DNA of 64,000 nt from Escallonia rubra (GCA_033065855.1 JAVXUO010001926.1:62001-126000), one strand, 5' to 3'; positions 37,125 to 48,477 are shown, counted from the stretch's first letter. Notes: generated by a model from the letters alone, not told the origin. Program-made: numbers and translations.

Positions 37125-37203
37125 TTTGTCCGAGTCTTCACAGTACTGGCATAGGTTATTCAACTATATAGCTCATGTTATATCCAGAAAATCTAAAAAC
37201 TCT

Positions 37204-39485
37204 TGTGTTCCCAACTGGTCGCATCCAAGGGCCCACTAGGGATCCCGTTTTGCGCGACATGTCGACAAGTCAATGGTAAATTTTTCAACACATCAAACCG
37301 AAAAAATGTGCATACCCAAGTCACGCGCGTTCTTCACTTCGTACGCCTCGTGCGCGACTTTAGCGCCAATTTTTTTACGCCGGCACGACTCACGGAAGCA
37401 CGCTCGTCACGCCGTGACCACCCAAGTCCTTTCCACCCAAAAACATCAACCGCAGATGAACCTTGGGGCAAGGGGGTTCGGCCTTGGCCTCCCCCATGGG
37501 GTCGGCCTCGGCCTTCCCCCCAAGGGTTGGCCTTTGCCTTCCCCAAGTTTTCTTCACTCCTTCTTGTGCGCTTAGTACGTGACTTTGGTGCCTTGTTCTT
37601 TTACGTTGGCGCAACTCACGGTAACGCGCTCATCGCGCCCCGACTACCCAACTCTTTCTCGTTCACCAAAATATCAACCGTGGGCGTGCTTTAATGCCTA
37701 CCCAAGGGGGTAGTGGCCTTGGCCTCTCCTTGAAGGCTGACCTTGGCGTTGGCCTCCCCAATGGGGGAGGCCAAGGGGGTTGGCCTTGGCCTTCCCTTTC
37801 ACACTTGCACTTTTCTTCATGGGGTCTTGTGTTTCCGCGATGCCCACCATCGCTCGCACGCCGACCCTACGATGTCCATCACCCGGGGTTGTGCACCGCC
37901 TCCGCGATGTCCGTCGCCCAAAGTCGCGCGCCATCCCCGTGGAACCCTTCGCCGGCGATCGCGTACCACCACTACCAACCTCGTTATTATCAAAAATTGC
38001 ATTCGTCATTCTCATACAATGTACACACTCAGCTCACGCCCCGCCTCTGGAATACTCGACACGCGCCCGTTCACTGGCTCCGTGATACTCGTCGCTCGCG
38101 GTTGCGCGCCATCTCCGCGACGATCATCGCCATGTCCATGTACCACTTCCATGACATGTGCCCATGGCACCAGGTATTATCTCGCGACAGTTATCGCCGT
38201 GCCCATGCGCCACTTCCATGACATGTGCCCACGGTTACCAGGTATTATCTCGCGACGGTCGTCGTCGCGCCCATGCGCCACTTCCATGACATGTGCCCCC
38301 GGCACCAGGTATTGTCTCGCGACAATCGTCGCGGCGCCCATGTGCCACAATCATGTCTGGTGCTGTAGGCACCGCGCCCATGCGCTACAATCATGCCGTG
38401 TGTCGTTGGCATCGTGCCCATGGGCCACAATCACATCTCGTGTATTTGGCACCGCGCCCATGAGCCACAATCATGTTATGTGCTCCGGGCACCATACTCA
38501 TTCACTACACCATGTGCCCCCGCCATGGACGTGGAACATGCTTCGACCCACTCTCCGAAGTGTGCAGCATTCCGAGGGGCTCCGGTCCTAGTGTTGTGGC
38601 ACGAGGACCCTTCGCAGCGGGATAGGCTTGCTACCACATAAGCTATCGCCGTCTGGGGTGACTTGCATGACACTAGGCACGTCTGAGCTGCGACCACGTC
38701 CACTCACGTTACCGGTAATCATCGGCTCCCTCAGGACGATGACTCTCGGGTCACTCCGAGACGGGAGCAAGTCTTTGGAGGGCATCGCGCCTAGTCTCCC
38801 TGGCAGTTGGTCACAGGGACCTTCCCTCGCTGCTGTCAGATTCTCTTCGCGTCTCTTGACGAACCCTTGTGGGATTCAGTAAGGGCTTGGATCGGTGGCT
38901 AGGGCAACGGGCTTATTCTGATCATGCCAACGCAGTGTGGTCAGTCTTCTTAGACAGGTAGAGCGACGATGTATGGGGCAGGCATCGCCGAATTTAAGAA
39001 CAGGTAGTCCAACAGAGAACCGGTATTTTTAGACCCCCTTGGTGACGTGTCACTCCCAGGGGACGAAATGTGGCATTTAATGACACAGGCATACCTTTGC
39101 CTATAAATAGTAGACTTTGGACTTCATTTGGAGGACTTTTTGCTCATTCTCAGAAAATCACTTTCTCACTCTAGAACTCAAGAGCTCTTGGATTCTAGAG
39201 AGAGAAACACAATTGGACATAATCTTGGACATAACATTGGACCGTAGCATTGGACCCTGACTCGGACCTTGACTTGGACTGTCGACTGCCGGCCATGTTC
39301 GTCTTTGCCTTGTCTCCACATCATTGTCACTCCTCACGGCCTGTCTAGGAAGCCTTGCTCTCTGCCCTTACTCCACCCTCACTGTCTCTTACTTTGTACA
39401 ACTAGCAGCTGACTCGGACTGCATCATTTGTGGCACCTTCACGTAGGTACGAACCCATTTTCCTTGGCATCATCATGTTTACACA
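37204..39485 (+). repeat. GC-rich solo LTR or LTR fragment with internal minisatellites
   Basis: About 2.3 kb of CpG-rich DNA embedded in AT-rich DNA. Possible ends are TGTGTTCCC and TTACACA, but no target duplication was found, so ends are approximate. A TATA box (CTATAAATAG, about 39099-39108) sits near the 3' side, followed by a purine/pyrimidine leader, as in LTR promoters. No gag-pol. It shares ordered blocks with 8842-10045. Many long open frames in all six frames are GC-content artefacts. Confidence 0.6.
38140..38510 (+). repeat. Two minisatellites inside the GC-rich LTR
   Basis: First, about three copies of a 67-68-bp unit with 'catgacatgtgcccatggca' and 'ccaggtattatctcgcgac' (about 38150-38345). 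Then about four copies of a 42-44-bp unit with 'ggcaccgcgcccatgcgcta' and 'caatcatg' (about 38345-38510). The second array begins where the first ends, as if it arose from a part of the first unit. Confidence 0.75.
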
Positions 39486-39849
39486 TAGTTTCGATATAAG
39501 TCATTCTTATTTTCTTCCATGTTGAATGTATGTTTTCATTTATTTCTCAATTGCAGGCAACGTCGAGTTTGGGTGCTGGTGCAACCTATTCTCTTTCATA
39601 AGAATAACAACTTTATGCAATGGCAAGTGAAGCTGTCATCAGAAAAAGTAGAGGCTCCCCTCTTTGAGGACAACATTATATTTCGCTCCAAGATTGAAGG
39701 TGGAAGATTTTGGGAGGACAGTCATGATTTGTTGTTACTCCGGGCTGTATTAAACCTTTATCAAACCTTGTGTTTATTGAAAATTGATCTAAACTATTAA
39801 AACTTGTTTTAGTTTTGTTCTTGTGTTTGTTCAAAGGTAGCAGAAGTAT

Positions 39850-40101
39850 TAGGGGTGCAACATGTATTTATTAGCTTTTATAATTAGTATGAGATGAAGT
39901 ATTTTTAGTGATTACAGTAAATGCATTTAAAAAGAAAAAAGAAAAGGGAACCCAAAAAAAAAAGCAAATTTAATGGGTCAAAAACGACTCGACCCGTACC
40001 AACCCAAGTTTCGTTAAGTCAAATCTGGGCTGGACGTGTTTTTTCCCAAACTCTTTGTTGACCCGTAGTTCTTTGATCCAACCCTCTCATTGCCACCCCT
40101 A
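39850..40101. mobile_element. hAT-like MITE, imperfect ends
   Basis: Left end TAGGGGTGCAAC and right end (reverse complement) TAGGGGTGGCAATGAGAGGG are typical hAT termini. Flanking 8-mers do not match, so the two ends may come from different copies or one boundary is wrong. Confidence 0.45.
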
Positions 40102-41037
40102 GTTCTTTTTTAGTGAAGACTAGAAATATATATCAATATTAACAGAGAGGGTTACAAAACATATCAGAAAGACAAGTAAAAGACATACGGTTGACATCCT
40201 CATGCGATAGACATTGCAAAAAAATAAACCCTACAACAACAATAACTAAACAATTGTATTTTTTTTTTAATGGATAAGCACCAATCATTTAACCAGCGAA
40301 AATAAAAAGTAAACTAACAAAAACAGAAAAATTAGAGGCTAAAACATGATATCTGTTAACTAAATAACATGATAGATACTTAAAAAAAAACACCTAATCA
40401 AAATACACTAGCTATCAGGCAACCCCAACCCAAGCTCCAGACACGTGTCCCGTCAAGCATTGTTGCTTCGATCTTCGTGCTTCCACTCCAGCGCCAAAAA
40501 AACCACCTTCTCCGCCCATCATATTGTTGTCTAGTCCCAGATAACACAGAAGTCAAGCACCATCGGATACCCTCACACCTACCACCCTCAGAAGCTCCTG
40601 ACGATCAGATCCCCGACAATTGATAATGTTAACGGTGGTTGGCCGGTGATTGATTGCCGCTAGGGATCTGATCGTGAGGAGCTTCAAACAACATTTCTTC
40701 CAGAATCACCACGCACCAACATTTCTTGGCATCCCTACAACATTTTTCTTGTTTCATGTGTTGTCAGAGACGTCTGTATTTACCTTTGGAAGATCGTAAA
40801 GTGTAAGCGTGCTGTTTCTTTATTTTAGTTATTTTTTCGAAGAAAAATAATTCCCCCTTCTGCACAAGTGAGAGAGAGAGAGAGAGAATCAAAGTTGACG
40901 TACCCACAAATCAAAGCTTCACGTAAAACTAACTCAGCCACTGAATATTTGTGACTTTTCTAAAAGAAATGGGACCAAGACTTGCCTTCACGGTCTTAAT
41001 GGTTTAAGCAACTTTTTTTTAATTGTTCTCCTCTAAC
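40102..41037. other. Intergenic region, nothing recognised
   Basis: No gene or clear element. A (GA)n run lies near 40869-40887. Confidence 0.35.
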
Positions 41038-41591
41038 TAGGAATGAGCATTAAACCGTTGAAATCGATCCAACCGTAAAATCGAACCGACCAATCCAACT
41101 AATTCCAAATCGATCTAAAACCCAATCGGTTTGGGTTTTTTTTTTCAAACCGTACATTCGGTTCAGTTCGAATATTGTGAAACTGTATAAACCAAACCGA
41201 CCGTAATATAAAATATTTATATTTGTATCTAATCCTAGTTATTTTTTACTAACCCTAGTTATCTAACCACTCATATAAAATGGGATAAACCCTAAATCCC
41301 TTGACCGTAACACGCATTTTTTACTCGTCGCCTACATCTCAATAAGTGTTATTAATTATGATAAAAAAAATTCAATTTTTTTGGAGCTTATTGGCATGTA
41401 TAAGTTATTAATTTTTGGGCCTAAACTAGCCTAAAATTGAGTTTGGCCCAAACTGTTTAAACCGCCCAAAACAATCCGTTGAACCTGTTGAAATTGACCG
41501 TTCAACCAAGTTTTTTTTGCAAACCGACATTTGTCGGTTCGGTTTGGTATTCAACCTCCAAACCGAACCGACTGAGCAGTGTTCACCTCTA
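41038..41591. mobile_element. hAT-like MITE with near-perfect 8-bp target duplication
   Basis: Ends TAGGAATGAGCA (left) and TAGAGGTGAACA (right, reverse complement) agree at nine of twelve positions. Flanking 8-mers cctctaac (41030-41037) and tctctaac (41592-41599) agree at seven of eight. The interior is rich in 'aaccgaaccga' words in both orientations. No transposase. Confidence 0.75.
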
Positions 41592-42093
41592 TCTCTAACT
41601 ATTTTTTGTATAATACGAGAGTTGTGATAATGGAGCATTACTAGCTTCTTAATTATTATTTGTATTTAGTAGTTATTACTTTTATTTTAAGAATAGAAGT
41701 TCAATAACTTTGTCGCCAACATCATGGTTTAAGTCCTAGCAAATGAGGCCCAACTTGTACTTGAGTGCACAACACATGCTTGCATTTGCCATGCAAAATG
41801 TATTGTGTTATACACCATTACTAATAGTGTTAATTGCAGTCATTTATTATTCTAAAAAGTCAAAAAAATGACAATTATTCCTAGTCGTTAAGTATATAAA
41901 TTGTAATCTTGTACTTTGCGGTGAAGGTGTTGGTGGGTTGGTGGCTTGATGGCCGATGGTGTGGTGTTGGAGTGGTCTTATGCTGATTTTTAGTGATGCA
42001 CGACGATGGTGGTAATCTGATTACGAGAAAAATAAGAAAAAAAATTCAGCTGGAAAAGACGAGGGCAATTCGGTCTTTTTATAAAACAAACTT

Positions 42094-43185
42094 AGAGTGT
42101 GTTTGAAACCATGTAATTGATGGGATTTCATTTCAAATCTTAAAATTTTGTTGTTTGGAACATTAAAAAAATGAATTGGAATTGGATTTAACTGGATTTG
42201 ATTCTATAGTGTGAAATCCGATGAAAAATGATCGGATTTCATGAGATTTGAATTTAATTGAATTAAAAGTAACTATTTACCTATCTTATCATTTTCTAGA
42301 TCTCTTCAATAATGAACCTACCACCACTGTCTTCATTATCGCTACCTTCACATTACTTTTACTACCACCACCGGCACCACTACTACCACCACCCTCGCCG
42401 CCGCCATCACCATCTCTGCCGCCGCCAGTACTACCATCACCGCCATTGCCATTGCCCCCACTACTGCCACCGCCACCATTTCTGTCATCACCACCACCAC
42501 GACTGCCACCACTATTGCCACCACCACCGCCACAACCGTCGTCGCCACCACCACTGCCACTAATACAACCACTACCACTACCGAGCCACAACTACTGCCG
42601 CCACCATCTCCACCGCCACCACTGCTACCACCACCGTCGAGCTACCACTACTGCCACCACCACCACCACTGCCACCACTTCAACAACTGCTACCATCGCC
42701 CTCGCCACCATAGCCGCCGCCGCCACCACAGCCACCACCGACGTTATTGCCACCACTACCACCATTACCACCGCCCTCCCTGCCACTAGTTCCACCACCG
42801 TCGCCACCACTACTGCCACCAGCGTCATTTCTCCACCACCAGTTATACCTCAATACCACCACCACCACTACCATTATCATCACTTGACCATCCCACCACT
42901 TCCACCGTCGATGCCACTACCCTGTGTGGTGCCGCCACCACCACCACCATGTGATGACACTGGCACACTTGAAATCGCTTATCGTAGTTCGTGTTCATAG
43001 TGACTCAAGGATATAATTGTTTAAAAATTTATTACTTTTCTGTTTCATTTGTTCTCCAAAGACAAAATAGGAATTATGTGATTTGAAATCTCTTTTGTTC
43101 CAAACAAAAAAAAAAAGTGAAATGAATTTCATATCCAATTCTAAATTTGAAATTCAAATTCTAAAAAAATTTGTTCCAAACGACG
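42094..43185. mobile_element. TIR element with long CCACCA/CCACCG core
   Basis: Ends are weak inverted repeats (left GAGTGTGTTTGAAACC, right reverse complement GACGTCGTTTGGAAC), followed on both sides by AT-rich 'gatttcatttcaaat' type subterminal sequence in opposite orientation. The middle, about 42360-42960, is almost pure (CCACCN)n. The 250-codon frame there (42248-43000) codes only Pro/Thr/His runs and is not believed. A target duplication could not be fixed. Family probably hAT or PIF. Confidence 0.5.
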
Positions 43186-43725
43186 TCAGCATTCCGTTCA
43201 ATGAAAGGACATAAGTACTCTTACAACAAAAACAAATTGTAGTGACGGGAGCGCGGTTCATTAGCACGTGCCAAATCCAAGGATTTAGGTCCCTTCGCCA
43301 TTTCTCCCTCCAAATCCCCAACTCGGCCCGCCATTTCATTTGCCAAAACCAAAACTTCTAGTTTTGCCCAAATTGGTCCACGTAAAACGACTAACCCGCC
43401 AACCGCACCAAATTTCAACTATGAATTAGCAGAATCCCTCGAACAAAACTTCGAAAGGAGCCATGAAAAGTTGAATCCTCCCTCCCTCTCTTCAGTCAAA
43501 AACTTCAAACTTCAAACTTCAAATGGCCCCTTGAAATTCAAGAACAGACTTTCAAAGTGAAAAGACAGACAATGAACTCCAAATTTCAGCCCTCCAAAAC
43601 CAGACCCATTAATCATCATACACTGCAACTACATATAGCTCACCAAACATGGAACATCCACTACCTGATTTAACATGCCCCTCCTTCTCCCTCCCAGCAC
43701 CAACACCCCAATTAGAGCATCAGAA

Positions 43726-44049
43726 ATGGAGCTTGTCTCTCTCTGTGAGCACAAAAACAAGGAGAACATTCCATTTCCACCATTTTCTACAAAGGAAACT
43801 CACCCAGTTCCTTCAATTGTTAAATCTGCGACGAAAAATGACAAGAGGAGGTCCAGGAAGCCTCTTAGAGACATTACCCACCTCTTGAACATTACTCCAA
43901 ATCAGTCTACTTTAGTTTTACTTACCGAAACCCAGGTTCATTTGCATGTCTCATCTTGTGGGTTGAATTCTCGAAAACGGAAGGCAGTTGATAATGCTGA
44001 TTCAATGGGAAACTGCGCTTCCAAATCATTAAGGATGGGTTTCAGATAG
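43726..44049 (+). CDS. Small basic protein with KEN box and D-box-like degron
   Basis: The 107-residue frame starts MELVSLCEHKNKENIPFPPF. The start at 43726 is preferred over the in-frame ATG at 43675 because conserved-looking sequence begins there. Features in order: KENIP (residues about 12-16, KENxxP-type), a basic patch KNDKRRSRKPLRDITHLLN (about residue 39 onward) whose RKPLRDIT matches the RxxLxxI destruction-box pattern, a basic SRKRKAV patch that could be a nuclear signal, and a short C-terminal SKSLRMGFR. The pairing of KEN and D-box-like RKxLxDIT recalls plant APC/C-linked proteins such as PATRONUS, but I do not recognise an ortholog and claim no function. Likely a nuclear cell-cycle protein. 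A TATA-like 'catatag' lies near 43633. A 3' intron is possible (acceptor-like 'ttttcattttag' near 44390). Confidence 0.65.
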   Translation: MELVSLCEHKNKENIPFPPFSTKETHPVPSIVKSATKNDKRRSRKPLRDITHLLNITPNQSTLVLLTETQVHLHVSSCGLNSRKRKAVDNADSMGNCASKSLRMGFR

Positions 44050-44699
44050 GTTCATCATAAGTTTAGTCAGACATTGACATATGGCATTCTATAGCTGAAT
44101 TATTTCTAGTTTTATACATAATTGGCATGCTACAACTTGCTTGTATGAGATGGGAATGAGAAGATTTGTCAAGTTGGGTGTCGGAAACTATAGGATGATT
44201 GTAATTTACCACCCTTCAGCAAAATACTTTGTAGTTTAATGCTTTGATTTGAAAGAGGTGATATAATATGGTACAGTATTTGATGAAATCCTGCGTCAGG
44301 TCTCATTTTTCTGTGTTATATCTGCCTGCCCCCTTCCCCCAAATCACTGTTTATATCTGTGTTGTCATTTTTTTTTTCTTTTCATTTTAGAAAGTTCTTG
44401 CAGACACTGTTACAGAGTAACCTCGCTGACATGTAGACCCCCTCCCTCAGCGGCGATCAACTCGCCTTTGCAGATCAATCCAAGATGGATTTGCTGATGC
44501 TTTTATGCGGCATAATTCACACCTCATTAGTCGCTAAAAAGTGCAACGATGGTAAAAAGATTTTGTAAAACAATCATAAGAATTATGAAAATATTCTGCA
44601 AGGTAGATCCTCTTATGAAGATTTGAGGAGTAATGGTAGCCCTAACAATGCTATTTAGGTAAATACAAGGAATCCTGCAACATAATAATCGGTACTTTA

Positions 44700-45014
44700 G
44701 GCCCGTACTTTTATCATATTCGTTTTCTGTTTTTAGTAATGATGATGAAAAAGATTCTTTTTTTACGTACTTTTACCATTTTCTGTTTTCGTTTTGGATA
44801 AAATTACTCAAATAGTAACAAAAAACTGAAAACACCTAAAAGGTGTTTTCAGCTTTTTTCACTCAAACTTAACCCAATATAAGAAAAAATAGCTAAATTT
44901 TTTTTTGTGAAAATGATAAAAGTACAGGAACGGATTTTCAAACTGAATATGAAAATTATGAAAATGAAAACAGAAAATAAAAACAGAAAACAAATATGAT
45001 AAGCGTACGGAGCC
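44700..45014. mobile_element. Tourist-like (PIF/Harbinger) MITE
   Basis: The element is nearly a long palindrome: the left end GGCCCGTACTTTTATCATAT matches the reverse complement of the right end (AGGCTCCGTACGCTTATCATAT) with few differences, and the centre is 'cacctaaaaggtg'. It is flanked by TTA on both sides (44697-44699 and 45015-45017), the 3-bp target duplication of this family. Length 315 bp, no coding. Confidence 0.8.
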
Positions 45015-45167
45015 TTAACTTGGCTTGATTGAAGTCTTGAACTTCTGAATATGGTAGCTTGGACCAAGTCTTGTCTATACACTTTCAGATTTGAGCTGTC
45101 ACAAGAGGTGTACTGCAGACCCAATCTCCCATCCTTAGCCTTTGAGCGAAAGATGATAAAGGGGTTT

Positions 45168-45342
45168 TATATTACCAAGCGCGTAGGTCAGCTGGTAAGA
45201 GGTTGTTTTAACTTAATCACAAGTTTCGGTTTCGAGCCCTGATAATGTAGTTGCGTTAAAACTTGGTAGGGAAAGTTTTGCCACTCATGTGGTCCTATCC
45301 GACTCAGAGGTTTAATCACACTTTTTTCGACCAAAAAAAAAA
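45168..45342 (+). mobile_element. tRNA-derived SINE with perfect 13-bp target duplication
   Basis: A tRNA-like head has an A box (TAGGTCAGCTGG, 45184-45195) and a B box (GGTTTCGAGCCC, 45228-45239), followed by a body and an A-rich tail (about 45333-45342). Direct repeats GATAAAGGGGTTT flank it at 45155-45167 and 45343-45355. This proves a retroposed SINE rather than a tRNA gene. It would have been transcribed by RNA polymerase III and moved by a LINE. Confidence 0.9.
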
Positions 45343-45355
45343 GATAAAGGGGTTT

Positions 45356-46143
45356 GATTTTTATCACATCCATGTGATGTATTAGTATCTTCTAGGAGGT
45401 TCTTCAGATGACTGCTTTGGTCCAGACTCCAAATCACTAACTTAAAACTCCTATTCTGGAGTTTAATAGCCTCCTAAAACCTAATCTGGTATGTAGGCAC
45501 GATACTTCGATGTGCTAGTTTGACTGAACACAAAACTGAATATTACTGAAATACCTGGAAATCAAGCTTTCTGGGGGCATACACTTCGATGAATTTAATA
45601 GCTGAGCTCCGAAGTTATATATCATATGCGGGAAGTGTTGGAAATCTTTTTTGCATAGCATCAGAGACTGCCTATGACAGCTTTGACGTGTATTAGAAAC
45701 CATTCTCATATCTAGGGACTGGACCTGATATAAGCCGAAATCCATTGGCGTTGACAAAAGGAGCTAGGCATGAGAGAATAGCAGAGAGCAAGACTTCCCC
45801 GCTATCGCATCAGAAGAAATTTACCGCTGTGTATTGGCCAAGATTTCTACTGTTTTGACAGCTGATGTAGTGAGCTATAAGCTGATATTTTATTATAAAC
45901 ATGAGTTTGGCAACCAAGAGATAATCCATTTTAGTTTGTTTTCCTATACAACAAACAAGTCCACCATTTATCCAAGAAACCTTGGTGGCGTACCAAGGGG
46001 TAGGACCGACAAACAGAAGTGCATTCAGTATCATGTCTCTGATAAATACGTGATTACTCACAAGTATGAAATTGATCATCAGCGCAGTAACCTAATGACA
46101 TCAAGTCAGTTAAGAATACAACTCCAGTGGTTGGATTTCCACT
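45356..46143. other. Intergenic region downstream of the PPR gene
   Basis: No gene seen. Contains the presumable 3' untranslated part of the minus-strand PPR gene near its right side. Confidence 0.4.
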
Positions 46144-48477
46144 TCACATATCAAGAGCTAGATCCTCTGTAGTTCGTTTTCTCTTGCAGCCTTCAAGGAA
46201 ACTACGCCATATCAATGCATTTGGTGGGAAAGGCATACCACAAATTAACCTTTCTGCTTCTTTTAGACTGCCATATCTAGCCAATAAGTCCACTACAAGA
46301 AGATAGTGATCCATCTCTGGTTCAACCTCGTACTTCATTTTCATTTCCGTAAACAACTCCATACCCTCTTTCACTAATCCAACATGTCTGCAAGCTGAAA
46401 GCACGGCAAGAAAAGCAACCCTATCTGGCTTGAACCCTACCATTTCCATTTCTCTGAACCTTTCTAGTGCCTCATGCGCACGACCATGTAGGCCAAGGGC
46501 TGAAACTAGAGCCGTCCATGTGACGACATTTTTAACAGTCATTTCTTTAAAGATTTTAAAAGCGCTCTCAAGGCTCCCACATTTCCCATACATGTCTATA
46601 ATGACATTGCAGACAAATGTGTCACAACGACTAAAATCAGCTTTTATCATAAGGCCGTGAAGAGAACAACCCAAACCAAGGTTACAGACTTTAGTACAAA
46701 CATTTAAGAGGCTAACATATGTGTAGCTGTCAGGACAGACATGAGCTAGCTTCATGTGTTCAAAAAGTTCGAAAACCTCTTTGTAGTCACCATTGCGAGC
46801 ACAAGCTGCAATCAAAATGTTCCAGGATACAAGATCAGGCTCCTCCAGTGAAGAAAACAACTCTTGTGTTTTATGGTATTGGCCAGTCCTGTTATAAACC
46901 CCAGCAACTACATTTGAGAGAACAACAGGAAGTGGCATGTCAGCAGCGGCAACAAGTTCTAAGGCATCAGAAGTCAGACCATGTTTGGCGAATGAGGTAA
47001 TGAGAGAGCTTGATACATACTCATTTTGGTGGTAACCCATTCTTATAATCAACGAATGAATCTGCTGCAACTCTAAGACAAAAGAGGATTTGACAACAGA
47101 AGAAAATGAAACCTCATTAGGAAGATAACCCCGTTGAATCATTTCTCGCAGTAATGAAAAGGACTTCAAACAGTCTTTGTTTGCATAACCAGCTAACAAA
47201 GCATTCCACGAAACCAAGTTCTTCTCATGTATATTGTCAAAACAGCGACGAGCATCTTCCAATCTGTCACACTTGGCATAAAAGTCAATCAATGCACTAC
47301 CAATATAGACATCAGACTCAAACACGTTCCTGATTATTTTGGCATGGACGAATTCTCCATAAATTGGAATCTGCAACCTGGCACAGGCCTTAATTACGGT
47401 CACAAAAGTGGTCTTGTTCGGAAAATTACCATTCACGTGCATCTCCAAAAAGAGTTCTACTGCTTTGCCATGTCTATCACTTCTTGCCAATGCTCCAATC
47501 ATTGTGTTCCACGACACAATGTCCCAAACAGGTGCGTCCTCAAATTTTTTCCCAGCAAATTCTGCGCCAGAACACTTTGCATACATATTGATCAGAGCAT
47601 TAGAAACTGAAACTACAAACTCCAACCCGTTCTTAATCACCAACCCGTGAATTTGTCCTCCTAATTCTAAGTCTCCTTCCAATTCAAAACCAGACAAAAT
47701 ACCTACAAAAGAATACTCAGACAACACCCTTCGTGTCCTCATAAGGTTACGGAACATAAGAACGCATTCCTCAGCGCACCCATGATGCCCAAGCAAAGAT
47801 ATCAAAGAATTCCACGTCACCAAGTTCTTCCGAGGCATATCTTCAAAAGCGCGAATCGCTTCGTCTAAAACCTCGTGCCTCCCAAAAAAGCTCAGTAACG
47901 CTGTTCCAGCAAAGGCATCAGAGTAAAGTAACCCGCTCTTTATTATCAATGCCTGCAAGTAAAACCCTCTACACATATCCAGACAAGCACACGACAAGAG
48001 GCTACTGAACGTGAACTGGGTTGGCTCAAACCCACAATACCTCATCTGAGAAAAGAGCTCCCAAGCTTCCTCCACATTCCTAACACGACCATAAGCACCA
48101 ATTATCGTATTGTACGACACAGCATTTCTCTGCGGCATTTCGTCGAACAGTTGGCGGGCTAAAGGTACGTAGCCCTGTGAGGCATACATTGCGATGATGT
48201 TGTTGTCGAGGAAGATTGGCTGCATTGTATATGGTCCCATTGTGATTGAAAGTGCGTGGAGGGACTTAGTTGCGCCGAGTGATTGAACCCTTGAGCAGTG
48301 TCGAAGTAGCTGCCTAAGGGGCGCTTGGTGTTGGAGTTGTCCTCCATCAAACGGCTGGTCAGCATGATAGTCTCGAATGATCGAGGTTAAAAAGAGAGAC
48401 TTTTGGTAAGAAGAGCGGTGGGTTGTCACGTTAGAGGAATGTGGAGAACTTGAAGTAAGAAATGTGGCCTTTCTCAT
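46144..48477 (-). CDS. PLS-class pentatricopeptide repeat protein, organelle-targeted
   Basis: An uninterrupted, intronless 777-residue frame. The N-terminus (MRKATFLTSSSPHSS..., rich in Ser, Arg and Lys, few acidic residues) looks like a mitochondrial or plastid targeting peptide. From about residue 90 to 720 there are many PPR motifs of P, L and S type, with hallmark lines such as VSYNTIIGAYGRVRNVEEAW, LVTWNSLISLLGHHGCAEEC, VYIGSALIDFYAKCDRLEDA and VVTWTALVSALGLHGRAHEA. PLS proteins bind single-stranded organelle RNA and act in editing, splicing or stability. It ends with only the beginning of an E motif (DLLARYGSLKEAERLICGMPFPPNALIW...) and lacks E+ and DYW, so any editing role would need a partner. 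It may be related to Arabidopsis At3g58590, which has a similar layout, but this is not certain. Confidence 0.93.
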   Translation of the reverse strand: MRKATFLTSSSPHSSNVTTHRSSYQKSLFLTSIIRDYHADQPFDGGQLQHQAPLRQLLRHCSRVQSLGATKSLHALSITMGPYTMQPIFLDNNIIAMYASQGYVPLARQLFDEMPQRNAVSYNTIIGAYGRVRNVEEAWELFSQMRYCGFEPTQFTFSSLLSCACLDMCRGFYLQALIIKSGLLYSDAFAGTALLSFFGRHEVLDEAIRAFEDMPRKNLVTWNSLISLLGHHGCAEECVLMFRNLMRTRRVLSEYSFVGILSGFELEGDLELGGQIHGLVIKNGLEFVVSVSNALINMYAKCSGAEFAGKKFEDAPVWDIVSWNTMIGALARSDRHGKAVELFLEMHVNGNFPNKTTFVTVIKACARLQIPIYGEFVHAKIIRNVFESDVYIGSALIDFYAKCDRLEDARRCFDNIHEKNLVSWNALLAGYANKDCLKSFSLLREMIQRGYLPNEVSFSSVVKSSFVLELQQIHSLIIRMGYHQNEYVSSSLITSFAKHGLTSDALELVAAADMPLPVVLSNVVAGVYNRTGQYHKTQELFSSLEEPDLVSWNILIAACARNGDYKEVFELFEHMKLAHVCPDSYTYVSLLNVCTKVCNLGLGCSLHGLMIKADFSRCDTFVCNVIIDMYGKCGSLESAFKIFKEMTVKNVVTWTALVSALGLHGRAHEALERFREMEMVGFKPDRVAFLAVLSACRHVGLVKEGMELFTEMKMKYEVEPEMDHYLLVVDLLARYGSLKEAERLICGMPFPPNALIWRSFLEGCKRKRTTEDLALDM

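Noticed and set aside
37203-38703. Many long open frames on both strands, up to 282 codons
   Set aside because: They lie in a CpG-rich LTR with minisatellites; frames overlap on both strands and no protein family is recognisable.
42248-43000. 250-codon open frame rich in Pro, Thr and His
   Set aside because: It is a direct product of (CCACCN)n repeats, which stay open in several frames on both strands, and it lies inside a TIR element.
45179-45245. tRNA gene
   Set aside because: A and B boxes are present, but the cloverleaf is poor and the segment is part of a SINE with tail and target duplication.
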